NCBI RefSeq assembly: GCF_002843355.2
Contig: NZ_PJAI02000001.1
Location: forward strand, 558,001-622,000
DNA length: 64,000 nt
From: Colwellia echini
Lineage (GTDB): Bacteria > Pseudomonadota > Gammaproteobacteria > Enterobacterales > Alteromonadaceae
Direction of reading: 5' to 3'
Shown here: positions 46,682-56,490 of the stretch, piece after piece
How positions within the stretch are numbered: the first letter of the stretch is position 1
Layout: each line of letters opens with the position of its first letter
The notes under the pieces: model-generated
Seen by the model: the letters and a program-made list of their open reading frames with translations, nothing else
What the model was told of the DNA's origin: nothing
Database searches by the model: none
Position numbers and translations under genes: made by a program

Positions 46682-47389
46682 ATGTTTATGAATAAGTTAA
46701 GTTCAGCACCCATACCTTCATTTAGTTCATGTTTCAGATTTAGAAAGAAAATGTTCGCTAATCTCTTTGTAGTTATTAGCCTTGTGGCATTGACATCTTG
46801 TTCGAGTGCTTATTATTCAGCTCTAGAAAAAGTTGGCATTCATAAACGCGACATTATGGTTGATCGTGTTGAGAACGCTAAAGAGTCACAGCAAGAAGCA
46901 CAAACGCAATTTAAGTCTGCGCTTGAAGAAATGAAATCGTTAATACACTTCGACGGTGGCGATCTTGAAGCACAATACACTGTGATCAAAGAGCAATATG
47001 AAGATTCAAAAAAAGCGGCTGATTTAGTTACTTTACGTATTGAAAAAGTTGAAGATGTATCTGATGCGTTATTTGATGAGTGGGAAGATGAAATAGAACA
47101 AATATCAAATAGTAACCTTAAACGCCAAAGCGCAACTAAGTTAAAAGAAACGCAAAGTCGCTATGAAACATTGATTAAATCGATGCATAAAGCGGAAAGT
47201 AAAATTGTGCCTGTTTTAACTGCATTAAAAGACAATATGCTATTTTTAAAGCATAACCTGAATGCGCAAGCCGTAAATGCACTTCAAGGTGAAATGTTGT
47301 CAATTGAAAAAAATGTAAGTGAATTAATTAAAGACATGAACGAAGCAATTGAGCAATCTCAGAAATTTATTGATATGTTGGAGAAGTAA
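46682..47389 (+). CDS. DUF2959 lipoprotein
   Basis: This 235-residue protein of family DUF2959 has a signal region ending in the lipobox ALTSC (Cys 40), then YYSALEKVGIHKRDIMVDRVENAKESQQEA and a long coiled coil. The N-terminus is about 23 residues longer than needed. An internal ATG at 46751 would give a compact 17-residue lipoprotein signal, but AAGGAAG precedes 46682. The function of the family is unknown. The next gene, a RidA homologue, starts three bases after the stop. Confidence 0.8.
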   Translation: MFMNKLSSAPIPSFSSCFRFRKKMFANLFVVISLVALTSCSSAYYSALEKVGIHKRDIMVDRVENAKESQQEAQTQFKSALEEMKSLIHFDGGDLEAQYTVIKEQYEDSKKAADLVTLRIEKVEDVSDALFDEWEDEIEQISNSNLKRQSATKLKETQSRYETLIKSMHKAESKIVPVLTALKDNMLFLKHNLNAQAVNALQGEMLSIEKNVSELIKDMNEAIEQSQKFIDMLEK

Positions 47390-47392
47390 TAA

Positions 47393-47749
47393 ATGTCTAT
47401 TGAAAGACAAGAAACAAAACAAAGAATGAGCCGCATAGTTAAACACAACGGTACTATTTACTTATGTGGTCAAGTAGCGGCTGATGCCACTAAAGATATT
47501 ACAGAGCAAACCCAAACCATGCTTGATAAAGTGGATTATTTGTTAGCCGAAGCAGGTAGTGATAGAAAGCATATTTTATCAGCGACTATCTATGTAAAAG
47601 ATATGAGTTACTTTGCTGCAATGAATGAAGTATGGGATGCTTGGGTTCCAGAAGGGTACGCACCTGCACGTGCTTGTGTTGCCGCTAAAATGGCGCGTGA
47701 AGCATTATTAGTTGAAATTTCTGTGGTTGCTGCTGAAATTCAACCATAA
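47393..47749 (+). CDS. RidA-family protein (YjgF/YER057c/UK114)
   Basis: This 118-residue trimer-forming protein has the family ending [23 protein letters not shown], with the deaminase-site Arg and Glu (PARAC and LVEI). RidA proteins hydrolyse reactive enamine/imine intermediates such as 2-aminoacrylate. The sequence fits the YoaB-like subgroup rather than canonical RidA, so activity is likely but not certain. It is almost certainly cotranscribed with the DUF2959 gene (three-base spacing). Confidence 0.85.
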   Translation: MSIERQETKQRMSRIVKHNGTIYLCGQVAADATKDITEQTQTMLDKVDYLLAEAGSDRKHILSATIYVKDMSYFAAMNEVWDAWVPEGYAPARACVAAKMAREALLVEISVVAAEIQP

Positions 47750-47844
47750 GTTTTAGTATTCCTTTAACTTTAATAGACTCTATTAATTCGATAGAGTTTA
47801 TTGACTCTTAGAATTAATTAACTCGATAGATATAAGAGAAATAC

Positions 47845-49341
47845 ATGCCGCTAAATATTGTTAATAGTTACCTCGAACTTGGTGCTGCATTCTCGCAGAC
47901 ATCATTACCATCACCGGTTGTTGCGCCTGAATTATTATTGTGGAATAAGCCATTAGCACATTCCCTTGGTATAGACTTTTCGGTAAATAAAGACAGTGAC
48001 TTATTAGCGCAATATTTTTCTGGAAACCGACTATTTGAAAAGAGTCAGCCTATTGCACAAGCCTATTCTGGTCATCAATTTGGTCACTTTAATCCTCAAC
48101 TCGGTGATGGTCGTGCACACCTTTTAGGTGATGTAAAAGACGAAAACGGTCAATCTTTCGATATTCAATTAAAAGGCTCAGGCACAAGTCATTTCTCTCG
48201 AAGTGGTGATGGTCGTTGTGCGTTAGGTCCTGCGCTGCGTGAGTTTATTATGAGCGAGGCAATGTTTGCTCTTGGCGTGCCAACTACTCGTTGTTTATCG
48301 GTAGTTGCTACAGGGCAAGCGGTGTATCGTGAGCGCGCCTTACCGGGGGCGGTTGTTACACGCGTAGCTGCTAGCCATATTCGGGTGGGTACTTTTCAGT
48401 TTTTTGCGGCAAGACGTGATATTGATTCATTACAAAAATTAACACGTTATTCGATCAAGCGTCATTTTCCTGAAATCACACTTACTTCTGCAGCTTTAGA
48501 ATCAGATAAGTTAACAGCAGATAATGTTGTTGATTTTTTCCAAGCAGTACTGAATAAGCAAGTTAAATTAATCGTATCATGGCTGCGCGTTGGCTTTATT
48601 CATGGCGTGATGAATACCGATAATACGGCTATTTCGGGTGAAACCATTGATTATGGCCCGTGTGCTATGATGAATCATTACCATAGTGATACTGTGTTTA
48701 GCTCAATTGATAGAAATGCTCGTTATGCATTTGGTAATCAAAGCTCAATTATGCAATGGAATATGGCGCGTCTTGCAGATTGTTTATTGCCGCTGGTTGA
48801 TGAAGATGAAGATATCGCCTTAGCTAAAATTGAACCGCTTTTACGCCAATTTGCTAATGATCTTCAATATTACTATTACGCTATGATGGCGAATAAGCTA
48901 GGTATAGACGAGTTTTCAGAAGGTGATGTGGAATTAGTTAATGAGCTTCTGAAGTTCATGCAAGATAAAAAGATGGATTACACCCAGACCTTTGTAACCT
49001 TAGCGAGTAATTTGAGTCAAAGTAATGTAGATGAAGTTCTTGGTAATGCTAAAAATATAACTGATGAGTGGCAACAATGGTTAACTCGTTGGTATAGCCG
49101 AATCGCTACTGATGTTAGCGGTGCTAAAGCGTTAATGGAAAAAAGTAATCCGCTAGTTATTCCAAGAAATCATCATGTGGAGGCTATATTAGCATCGACC
49201 CAAGCAACGGGTGACTTAACCGCCCTGCATGAATTTTTAACGGTACTGCAACAGCCTTATCAAGATGTAGATAATACTTATCTTTATCAAGACGCACCTC
49301 GTGATGGAGATGTAGGCTATAATACTTTTTGTGGTACTTAA
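47845..49341 (+). CDS. selO: Protein adenylyltransferase SelO (YdiU)
   Basis: SelO is a kinase-fold pseudokinase family that transfers AMP from ATP to protein Ser/Thr/Tyr, and it has been linked to redox stress. The 498-residue protein shows the conserved [73 protein letters not shown] and the C-terminal [10 protein letters not shown]. The terminal cysteine (C496) corresponds to the redox-active Cys or Sec position of the family. Confidence 0.93.
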   Translation: MPLNIVNSYLELGAAFSQTSLPSPVVAPELLLWNKPLAHSLGIDFSVNKDSDLLAQYFSGNRLFEKSQPIAQAYSGHQFGHFNPQLGDGRAHLLGDVKDENGQSFDIQLKGSGTSHFSRSGDGRCALGPALREFIMSEAMFALGVPTTRCLSVVATGQAVYRERALPGAVVTRVAASHIRVGTFQFFAARRDIDSLQKLTRYSIKRHFPEITLTSAALESDKLTADNVVDFFQAVLNKQVKLIVSWLRVGFIHGVMNTDNTAISGETIDYGPCAMMNHYHSDTVFSSIDRNARYAFGNQSSIMQWNMARLADCLLPLVDEDEDIALAKIEPLLRQFANDLQYYYYAMMANKLGIDEFSEGDVELVNELLKFMQDKKMDYTQTFVTLASNLSQSNVDEVLGNAKNITDEWQQWLTRWYSRIATDVSGAKALMEKSNPLVIPRNHHVEAILASTQATGDLTALHEFLTVLQQPYQDVDNTYLYQDAPRDGDVGYNTFCGT

Positions 49342-49369
49342 CCTTAAGTTCAATGGATAGCTAACTTCA

Positions 49370-49408
49370 AACGACTTACCTAAACGATTTACCTAAACGA
49401 TCTACCTA
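49370..49408 (+). repeat. Tandem repeat, 13 bp x 3
   Basis: Three 13-bp units of the form AACGAyTTACCTA (one or two changes) lie just upstream of the RecQ-family gene. Confidence 0.85.
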
Positions 49409-49429
49409 AAAAAAGCCTTAAAGGATTAT

Positions 49430-51457
49430 ATGAGCACACAATTACATAGCGCATTAAAACAAACCTTTGGCTTTGACGGCTTTCGTGATGGGCAAGAGCA
49501 AACGGTAACCCAGTTACTAAATGGTCACTCTTCCTTAGCTATTTTTCCAACTGGATCTGGTAAATCACTTTGTTATCAATTGCCCGCTCTTTTTTTACCG
49601 CATTTAACCTTAGTGGTATCGCCTTTATTAGCCTTGATGAAAGATCAGCTCGCTTTCCTTGCCAGTAAAGGTATACGCGCAGCGAGTATTGATTCAACCC
49701 TTAAAGGTAATGAAGCTCAAGAAGTGATGGCTGGCGTACGTAGTGGTGAAATAAAAGTATTAATGGTATCGGTTGAGCGCTTTAAAAATGAGCGCTTCAG
49801 ACAGTTTATAGAATCGGTACCTGTATCAATGTTAGTGGTTGATGAAGCGCATTGTATTTCTGAATGGGGACATAATTTTAGACCCGATTATTTAAAGCTA
49901 CCGAGCTACTGCCAAGCATTAAAAATACCTTTGGTGTTGCTACTTACCGCAACGGCTACGCGAAAAGTAAAATTAGATATGGCAGCCAAATTTGCCATCT
50001 TAGATGAACATATTGTGCAAACGGGATTTTACCGCCCGAATCTTGATTTAAGTGTTGTACCTGTTGTAGAGCCTCACAAAAACGCTTTATTAGCACAAAT
50101 TATTGAACAGCAGCAAAATAAAGTCCAAAGCGCGGGCATTGTATATGTTACTTTGCAGCATAGCGCAGAAACGGTCGCACAATTTTTAACACAGCAAGGC
50201 ATTAGCGCTTGTGCTTATCATGCTGGTTTTGATAGTGATACCCGCAGTCAAATTCAGCAAGATTTTATGGATAATAAAATTCAAGTAATTGTTGCTACTA
50301 TTGCTTTTGGTATGGGTATTGATAAAAGTGATATTCGTTTTGTTATTCATTACGACTTACCAAAATCTATTGAAAATTATAGTCAAGAAATAGGGCGGGC
50401 GGGGCGAGATGGTAAACCTTCGCAATGTTTTACGCTTGCCAACCTTGATGGTTTAAATACCGTTGAAAACTTTGTTTATGGTGACACACCTGAATTTACT
50501 GGCATTGAAATGCTATTAAATTCAATTAAGTCAGAATTGATAACAACGTCTTACGGTGGCATGACAGACAGCAAGTGGGAATTGCAATTATTGCCACTAT
50601 CGAATGCGGTGAATATCAAACAATTACCGTTAAAAACCTTATTAGTTCAACTTGAACTAGCTGGCGTAATTGAACCGCTTTATGCCTATTTTGCTGATTT
50701 TAAAATTAAGCTGTTAAAACCGCAAAGTGAAATTCTCAATGGCTTTAATGAACAGCGTAAAGACTTTTTACAGCGCGTGTTTAGTGCTACTGACTTTAAA
50801 AAAGTGTGGGGAAGTTTAAACTTTGACAGGTTGTTGCAAGATAAAAGTATTGAACGTAATCGCGTTATTGCCGCTTTAGAATATTTACATGAGCAACAGT
50901 TAATCGTACTTGAAACTAAAGGCATGACTGAAGTCTTTAACGTTAACCAGAATGAATTAGCCGATCCAAGCTTGTGTCAAACCTTGAGTGATTATTTTAA
51001 AGGTAATGAAGAAAAAGAAATAAAACGAATCGCTACCCTAGTTCGCTTTTTTCAATTAGATACTTGTTTAACGGTTAATTTAGCACGTTACTTTGATGAT
51101 CATAGCTTTGATAAGCATATCTCTGATAGTAATGAACCAGCTGCCGACAAAGTAAGGCAAACACCAAAATGTGGGCATTGTAGTGTTTGTCGAGGGCAAG
51201 TAGCAGTACTTGAACATTCTCAAATCAATATACCGTGGCCGAGTGATGAAGCGCTACAACAAAGTATGGCAGCATTAGCCCAGCGACTTGAAGGTAAAAT
51301 AAACCAACCCTTATCGCTTGAGAGTTATTGTCGCTTTTTTGCGGGGATGACTGTGCCATTATTTGGTCGCAATAAAGTCAGACAATTACCAGGGTTTGGC
51401 TCATGCGAGCAACAGCGATATCAAGCTATTCGTGACAAATTAGTTAACTTAACCTAG
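49430..51457 (+). CDS. RecQ-family ATP-dependent DNA helicase
   Basis: This is a 675-residue 3'-5' superfamily-2 DNA helicase. Motif I is FPTGSGKS (39-46), motif II DEAH (138-141), the aromatic-rich loop SEWGHNFRPDYL follows it, motif III is LTATATRK and motif VI QEIGRAGRDGKP. A zinc-type cysteine cluster (CGHCSVCRG near residues 573-581) follows. The C-terminus differs from canonical RecQ (about 610 residues, with RQC and HRDC domains), so it is a RecQ paralogue rather than recQ itself. Its role would be recombination or replication-fork repair. Confidence 0.88.
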   Translation: MSTQLHSALKQTFGFDGFRDGQEQTVTQLLNGHSSLAIFPTGSGKSLCYQLPALFLPHLTLVVSPLLALMKDQLAFLASKGIRAASIDSTLKGNEAQEVMAGVRSGEIKVLMVSVERFKNERFRQFIESVPVSMLVVDEAHCISEWGHNFRPDYLKLPSYCQALKIPLVLLLTATATRKVKLDMAAKFAILDEHIVQTGFYRPNLDLSVVPVVEPHKNALLAQIIEQQQNKVQSAGIVYVTLQHSAETVAQFLTQQGISACAYHAGFDSDTRSQIQQDFMDNKIQVIVATIAFGMGIDKSDIRFVIHYDLPKSIENYSQEIGRAGRDGKPSQCFTLANLDGLNTVENFVYGDTPEFTGIEMLLNSIKSELITTSYGGMTDSKWELQLLPLSNAVNIKQLPLKTLLVQLELAGVIEPLYAYFADFKIKLLKPQSEILNGFNEQRKDFLQRVFSATDFKKVWGSLNFDRLLQDKSIERNRVIAALEYLHEQQLIVLETKGMTEVFNVNQNELADPSLCQTLSDYFKGNEEKEIKRIATLVRFFQLDTCLTVNLARYFDDHSFDKHISDSNEPAADKVRQTPKCGHCSVCRGQVAVLEHSQINIPWPSDEALQQSMAALAQRLEGKINQPLSLESYCRFFAGMTVPLFGRNKVRQLPGFGSCEQQRYQAIRDKLVNLT

Positions 51458-51513
51458 TAAAACCCTAGTTGCCCGCAAAATGTTTATAACCTATCAAATA
51501 GAGTTAATCCTTA

Positions 51514-52449
51514 ATGTTTTTATCGATAAAAAATTCAGTCCCCATGAGTGTTTGGTTTATGCTGCTATCCGCTTTGGGATTTTCCCTGATGTCTGCGTGC
51601 GTAAAAGAAGTAAGTGGTTTAGGCATTCCAGTACTTGAAATTGTTGCTGCGAGAGCAATAGTTTCACTAATGCTGAGTTATGTAGATATTAAGCGTAAAA
51701 ATCTGTCGGTATGGGGCAATAATAAGCCATTACTTTTAGCACGAGGTTTAGTAGGTGCTTTTACCTTAATGTTTGTTTATTACTCAGTGACTAGGTTACC
51801 GTTAGCGGAAGCGACAGTTCTACAGTATTTACACCCTGTATTTACCGCTATTCTAGCGTTATTTTTTTTGAAAGAAGTAATACAACGTTCAACCATTGCT
51901 TGTATTGTAATTAGCTTAATAGGTTTGTTTATTATTATTCAACCAAACTTATCTTTAGGTGATGTGCAGTTAGAAGGTTTATCTGCTGAGGCGTTAACAC
52001 TAGAACAACTCACCTTAGCAGAAGCAACTTTATATTCATGGACAAGTATTGGTGCGGGAATACTAGGGGCGTTTGGTAGCGCGGTAGCTTATATACTGGT
52101 GAAAAAACTCACCAAGACAGATGATACCTCAGTTATTATTTTCTACTTTCCATTAGTTGCCTTGCCCATTTCAATATTGATGCTAGGTAATGATTTTGTA
52201 ATACCAACTTTACCCGCTTTAGGTTTATTGGTGTTAGTAGGAATATTTACTCAAGTAGGACAAGTAGGATTAACCAAAGCATTTCAATGCGCAGATGCGA
52301 ATAAAGCTAGTGCTTACGCCTATGTACAAATAATATTTTCTGTTCTACTAGGTTGGGTATACTTTGGCGAAGTACCTATTTTTACCACCATTATCGGTGG
52401 CGGGTTAATAATGACGGGTGCATTAATTAATGTGCTGTGGAAACGCTAA
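51514..52449 (+). CDS. EamA/DMT-family transporter
   Basis: This 311-residue membrane protein has two EamA repeats (about ten segments) and is unrelated in detail to the DMT protein at 40188. The TVLQYLHPVFTAILALFFLKE stretch is typical of the first repeat's end. A 25-residue insertion (about 150-175) separates the halves. The substrate is unknown. Confidence 0.85.
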   Translation: MFLSIKNSVPMSVWFMLLSALGFSLMSACVKEVSGLGIPVLEIVAARAIVSLMLSYVDIKRKNLSVWGNNKPLLLARGLVGAFTLMFVYYSVTRLPLAEATVLQYLHPVFTAILALFFLKEVIQRSTIACIVISLIGLFIIIQPNLSLGDVQLEGLSAEALTLEQLTLAEATLYSWTSIGAGILGAFGSAVAYILVKKLTKTDDTSVIIFYFPLVALPISILMLGNDFVIPTLPALGLLVLVGIFTQVGQVGLTKAFQCADANKASAYAYVQIIFSVLLGWVYFGEVPIFTTIIGGGLIMTGALINVLWKR

Positions 52450-52505
52450 ACCTTTACTACTGTCGCCTTATGAAGCCACATATTCAAGTGAGACTGGGCG
52501 TTAAT

Positions 52506-53399
52506 TTAAATAGCCATCAATTGTAAATACGTAGGGTTTGTAGTTTGCTGCAAGTAAAGTGTTATCTCTTTAACTGCGTTGCGAAAAGGTTTTTGCAAAT
52601 GTGATTTTAGGGTCTTTTTTACTTGCTTCATGCTCGCAGGTTTTACTGTCTCGCCCTTTAAAACACAAAATAAAGCTAGCGCGTATACGGTTTCTAATTC
52701 AGGTAATGCCGCAGGTCGATTAAGGCTTTGTTTGTTGCATGAACCACATCCACCTTTAAATTGATAAGCGGTATTAGAAAAAATAACACCAAAACCCATA
52801 AAGCATGCTACTAGGTCGATTGTTTGTGGTAATACTTCTTTTCCACCAGGAGGAAATAGGTAGTTATCATTTTGAGAATAAGCATCAGAACTGCTATTTG
52901 TATTGATATTAGCTTCATGTTGAGCGACGAGAATACTTGCTTGAATTTGCACTAGGTATGCAATTAAGTCTTGTGGTTGGTTAAGTTGGCTTTGATGAAA
53001 AGCAATATCTATCGCCGGAAGAACTTCTTTTCCTTCAACTTTATAATTTACGCTGCTGTGAGTATTGTTAGCTCTTATTATTGCATCGTCGCCACGTAGA
53101 CGAGATGAAAAAGTTAACAACGGCATTGGCTTTTGCGTAAAGCTTTGTGCTGCAACAAGTCTAATTGGCCATGCACTCAAACCAGTATATTTAAGCGTAT
53201 TAGTGAAAATAGCATTAGCCATTTCTTCTACGCTATTTGCGCTGCCAGGAAAAAAACTATTGTTAGGTAATATTAGCTGGCTATTATTTTTGAAAAAATC
53301 ACCATCAAGTTGAGTAATACACCAAGCGAAAGTATCAAGTATCCATGCTTTACTGTCTTCGTCAATAACCGGCTTTGTTTTAAAAAAATTTGATAACAT
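52506..53399 (-). CDS. Hypothetical protein, tandem paralogue A
   Basis: I do not recognise the family. The 297-residue soluble protein shares with its upstream neighbour an N-terminus (F-KxKPxIDExSKxWIxDTFAW), a central xxDLxACFMGFGVIFS segment (about residues 191-207) and a C-terminus ending LYLQQTTNP. A GCGSC cysteine cluster (about 215-219) is present here but missing from the neighbour. No signal peptide is seen. The two genes are adjacent, same strand, 75 bases apart, so they are tandem duplicates. Confidence 0.65.
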   Translation of the reverse strand: MLSNFFKTKPVIDEDSKAWILDTFAWCITQLDGDFFKNNSQLILPNNSFFPGSANSVEEMANAIFTNTLKYTGLSAWPIRLVAAQSFTQKPMPLLTFSSRLRGDDAIIRANNTHSSVNYKVEGKEVLPAIDIAFHQSQLNQPQDLIAYLVQIQASILVAQHEANINTNSSSDAYSQNDNYLFPPGGKEVLPQTIDLVACFMGFGVIFSNTAYQFKGGCGSCNKQSLNRPAALPELETVYALALFCVLKGETVKPASMKQVKKTLKSHLQKPFRNAVKEITLYLQQTTNPTYLQLMAI

Positions 53400-53474
53400 T
53401 TAGCTATTTGTCTTTAATATTTAATTCGGAATTACAGTTTACACTAGCTGATTTAAAAAAGTTACTGGGGGTAG

Positions 53475-54434
53475 TTAAAATGATGATATTGCAGCTGAGC
53501 TATTAATTTGTTTTAACATATGCACAGGGTTTGTAGTCTGCTGTAAATACAAGCTGACTTCTTTATAAGCTTTATTAAATAGCTTATATAAATCAGTAGT
53601 AAGCTCTTGTTTTATTACTTTGGTATCGCTATTTTTAATCGCGCAGAACAAAGCCAAAGCGTAAATTATTTCTTCAGTGTGTTCCTTGTTAATTAATGCT
53701 GTATTAGTGGATACTTTCGGCTTTATGTTATTTTTCACAACGTTTTTTATCTCTGATCTCTTATTTTTGTTAGATTCTACATTACTCTCGCTTTGTAAAT
53801 GACTCGCAGCACGAGAAAAAATAACACCAAAGCCCATAAAGCAAGCGATTAAATCTACTGTTTTTGTTAACGTTTGTTTATGTGGAGACTTGTCATCAAC
53901 AGCTCTTGTTAGCGTGACTTTTCGTGTAGGGGGATTAACTCCTTGTTGTTTCACTATGTGGGTTAATTGTTTTTCTACTAAATAAGCAATAAAGGTATCA
54001 GGTTGATTAAGCTGGCTTTCATGATAACCAATTTCTAGCGGTATATTATTGTTCTCATTAGCGGTAGTGGCGTTTCTAGCTTGGTAATGTTCACGGTAAA
54101 GTGTCGAGGAAAAAAAGGGTTTGCGCGTAGGTTTAGTTAAATCGTCAACTGAACACTCAAAGTTATAAGTGTGATAAAACTGCTTAACAGGAGTAAGAGA
54201 GATAGCAGTATTTGACATACCAATGTATTGGTTAGTTTTAGTAAGCACTTTATCTGCTATGGCTTCTACACATTGAAGGTTTTGTGGATAAAGCATGTCA
54301 GTTAATATCAATTGTTGATTTGGTTGAAAATATTCACCATTCATTTGTGCCATGCACCAAGCAAAAGTGTCAAATATCCACTCTTTGCTAGCCTCATCAA
54401 TAATTGGTTTTACTTTAAATAATGCTGATAACAT
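53475..54434 (-). CDS. Hypothetical protein, tandem paralogue B
   Basis: This 319-residue protein is a paralogue of the one at 52506-53399, with the same N-terminal DTFAWC block, DLIACFMGFGVIFS and the LYLQQTTNP ending. The middle is more divergent, Lys/Asn/Ser-rich and lacks the GCGSC cluster. It is transcribed first of the pair. The central hydrophobic segment could be a buried core helix or a membrane-associated region. Function unknown. Confidence 0.65.
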   Translation of the reverse strand: MLSALFKVKPIIDEASKEWIFDTFAWCMAQMNGEYFQPNQQLILTDMLYPQNLQCVEAIADKVLTKTNQYIGMSNTAISLTPVKQFYHTYNFECSVDDLTKPTRKPFFSSTLYREHYQARNATTANENNNIPLEIGYHESQLNQPDTFIAYLVEKQLTHIVKQQGVNPPTRKVTLTRAVDDKSPHKQTLTKTVDLIACFMGFGVIFSRAASHLQSESNVESNKNKRSEIKNVVKNNIKPKVSTNTALINKEHTEEIIYALALFCAIKNSDTKVIKQELTTDLYKLFNKAYKEVSLYLQQTTNPVHMLKQINSSAAISSF

Positions 54435-54738
54435 AACTACTCGCCATCTTTTACACTCTATCTCTCGTTCTTTTTACATACGAGGTATTTTTTACAGAAA
54501 ATCTCGCAATAATATTCTATCGTGATCAGCTAAGTATTTACATTACGAGGCATGTCAAAACAACGACAAGAACGAGAATATTTAGTATTGCTAATAAGTG
54601 AGCCTATTTATTAGCTAACTTTATAAGCATAGTAATTCAGTAAGTAATTGGCATGACATCAAGCTTGCAAGTGGTATAATTCTTTATTATCACAACTAGC
54701 CAGAACTGAGTGCCACCTTAGGCCGTTTAGGAATAACA
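54435..54738 (+). promoter_or_regulatory. Divergent intergenic region with a sigma-70 promoter
   Basis: ATGACA (54653-54658) and TATAAT (54675-54680) with 16-base spacing form a good promoter for the DUF2132 gene. Farther left, TCTCGTTCTT (54463-54472) and AAGAACGAGA (54568-54577) form a perfect 10-bp inverted repeat about 100 bp apart. TTTACAT(T)ACGAGG occurs twice as a direct repeat near 54473 and 54537. These lie on the side of the tandem paralogue genes. Confidence 0.5.
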
Positions 54739-55152
54739 ATGATCAACAAAGACATTTATAAAAATAACCCCTTACACGGCACTAGCCTTGAAACAGTATT
54801 AACAACCCTAGTTGATCATTACGGCTTTGAAATTTTATCCGCTTACATGAACTTAAACTGCTTTAAACAAAACCCGAGTATTGAGTCGAGCTTAAAATTT
54901 TTAAAGAAAACAGCTTGGGCGCAAGAGAAAGTAGAAGCCTTTTACATGTACCAATATCACAGCTTACCGAAAGCTGATGATGCTAATTTTGAGTTACCAC
55001 CGCGTGATCGCATTGTGCCATCAGGTTTAGAGCAACGTCCTCCAAAAGAACTAAGTCTTGAAGACGCGGAAGAGCTACGTGTTAAACAAGCAGAAAAAAC
55101 CCGTAAACGCGCATTGTCTTCAAGCCCGGCTAACCCTTGGGGCAATAGATAA
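54739..55152 (+). CDS. DUF2132 (VF530) domain protein
   Basis: The 137-residue protein has an N-terminal VF530-type domain: [24 protein letters not shown] followed by INCFKxNPSIxSSLKFLxKTxWAxxKVE-like blocks (about residues 10-68). A charged Pro/Glu/Arg-rich tail (75-137) ends the protein. VF530-like proteins have a small helical fold of unconfirmed role, and DNA binding has been suggested. It precedes an AlkB-like gene by 33 bases and may be cotranscribed with it. Confidence 0.8.
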   Translation: MINKDIYKNNPLHGTSLETVLTTLVDHYGFEILSAYMNLNCFKQNPSIESSLKFLKKTAWAQEKVEAFYMYQYHSLPKADDANFELPPRDRIVPSGLEQRPPKELSLEDAEELRVKQAEKTRKRALSSSPANPWGNR

Positions 55153-55185
55153 CTAGGCGGTTAAACATAAATAGTACGAGAACGT

Positions 55186-55821
55186 ATGAATTTATTCTCG
55201 AGCTTACTTGATGAGCCTATTAGTATTTTACCTAATGATGGTGAAGTACTTTATTACGGTGAGATATTTTCGCCTGAAGATAGTGACTTTTATTTTAGGC
55301 AATTATTAAACACCATACCTTGGCAACATGATCAAGCTATGGTTTTGGGACAAATAATTGAAACCAAAAGAAAGGTTGCTTGGTGCGCTGACACTATTGA
55401 TAACAAGCCATTCTCTTATAGCTATTCAGGTGTAACTCGATATTCACAGCCATTTTCACCAGAGTTACTTAGCCTGAAAAAATTAGTTGAGCAACATAGC
55501 GGGGAAACCTATAACTCGTGTTTATTAAACCTTTATCACTCAGGTGAAGAGGGCATGGCCTGGCACAGTGATGGCGAAGATGATTTAAAAGAGCGGGGCG
55601 CTATCGCCTCATTAAGCTTTGGTGCAGAAAGAAAGTTTTCGTTTAAACATAAGTTTTCTAAAGAAGTGGTTGCACTACAACTTAAAGTCGCAAGCTTGTT
55701 AGTGATGAAAGGTAACACTCAACAATATTGGTTACATAGTTTACCACCCACTAAAACAGTAACTGAGCCTCGTATAAATCTCACCTTTAGAACTATAGAT
55801 AAGCCAGAACTAAAAATTTAA
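55186..55821 (+). CDS. AlkB-like 2-oxoglutarate/Fe(II) dioxygenase
   Basis: The 211-residue protein of the AlkB family (ABH2/ABH3-like) removes alkyl groups from nucleobases by oxidation. The iron ligands are H127, D129 (AWHSDGE) and H184 (WLHSLPP). The 2-oxoglutarate-binding Arg residues are R196 and R202 in RINLTFR. The start ATG at 55186 lies just after the DUF2132 gene, suggesting an alkylation- or DNA-damage-related pair. Confidence 0.87.
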   Translation: MNLFSSLLDEPISILPNDGEVLYYGEIFSPEDSDFYFRQLLNTIPWQHDQAMVLGQIIETKRKVAWCADTIDNKPFSYSYSGVTRYSQPFSPELLSLKKLVEQHSGETYNSCLLNLYHSGEEGMAWHSDGEDDLKERGAIASLSFGAERKFSFKHKFSKEVVALQLKVASLLVMKGNTQQYWLHSLPPTKTVTEPRINLTFRTIDKPELKI

Positions 55822-55878
55822 TTTATTTTTAATCAGTATTACCCAGCTCCTAAAATATAGGTGTGCTTCATATTATAA

Positions 55879-56292
55879 TTAAGCGCTTAAATGTATGTAA
55901 GATGAAGCTCTTGGCATCATCAGGCTGTTATAAGTATTTAATTGCTTAACAGTTACTGCAGAGATACCGCGATCATCAAGCTCAATAGTATTCACTTTTG
56001 AGCTGTTAACTGCACTGCTGCGCATATAGATATCAATAAACTTTTGTTGTAATCGGTTTTCCTCTTTAAAAGACTGCGTGTTCATTAAGTCAAAGTTTGC
56101 ATCAGTAGCCACTTTACCAACAATATTCCGTCTTGCTTTATTAATTTGTTCTACGGTTAATAAATCACTAAATGCTTGGGCTCTTTTTTGTGTACCTGAC
56201 TTAAGCGATTTAGACTTATGAACCACAGGCATAATAACTTGCATGTTTGGGGCTTTTGTATAGCTACCAGAAGATCCGAGTTGTATTGACAT
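55879..56292 (-). CDS. Hypothetical 137-residue protein
   Basis: I do not recognise the family. It is a soluble, basic-to-neutral helical protein, without signal peptide, with a good ribosome binding site (AAGGGAATA) before the ATG at 56290-56292. The central KxxxAFSDLLTVEQINKARRNIVGKVATDANFDLMNTQ looks helical. It is monocistronic between two unrelated genes. Confidence 0.6.
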   Translation of the reverse strand: MSIQLGSSGSYTKAPNMQVIMPVVHKSKSLKSGTQKRAQAFSDLLTVEQINKARRNIVGKVATDANFDLMNTQSFKEENRLQQKFIDIYMRSSAVNSSKVNTIELDDRGISAVTVKQLNTYNSLMMPRASSYIHLSA

Positions 56293-56490
56293 ATTATTCC
56301 CTTACTTAAAATTAAGGCTTTGAATAGTTGATAGAAATAATATAAGTAAAATGGAATGATTAAGTTGTTGCCATTTGTTAACAAGTCGAAGCAAATTGTA
56401 TTGCTACTCACGTTGGATAGAATCTGAATTTTGGAGAAGGAATTGATTTAGTAGAATAATAGAGAAGTGAAAAACTCTCTATCTTAGGTA

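Noticed and set aside
54647-54663. TTGGCATG...GC as a second sigma-54 promoter
   Set aside because: GG-to-GC spacing is 13, one base too long, and a good sigma-70 promoter overlaps it.
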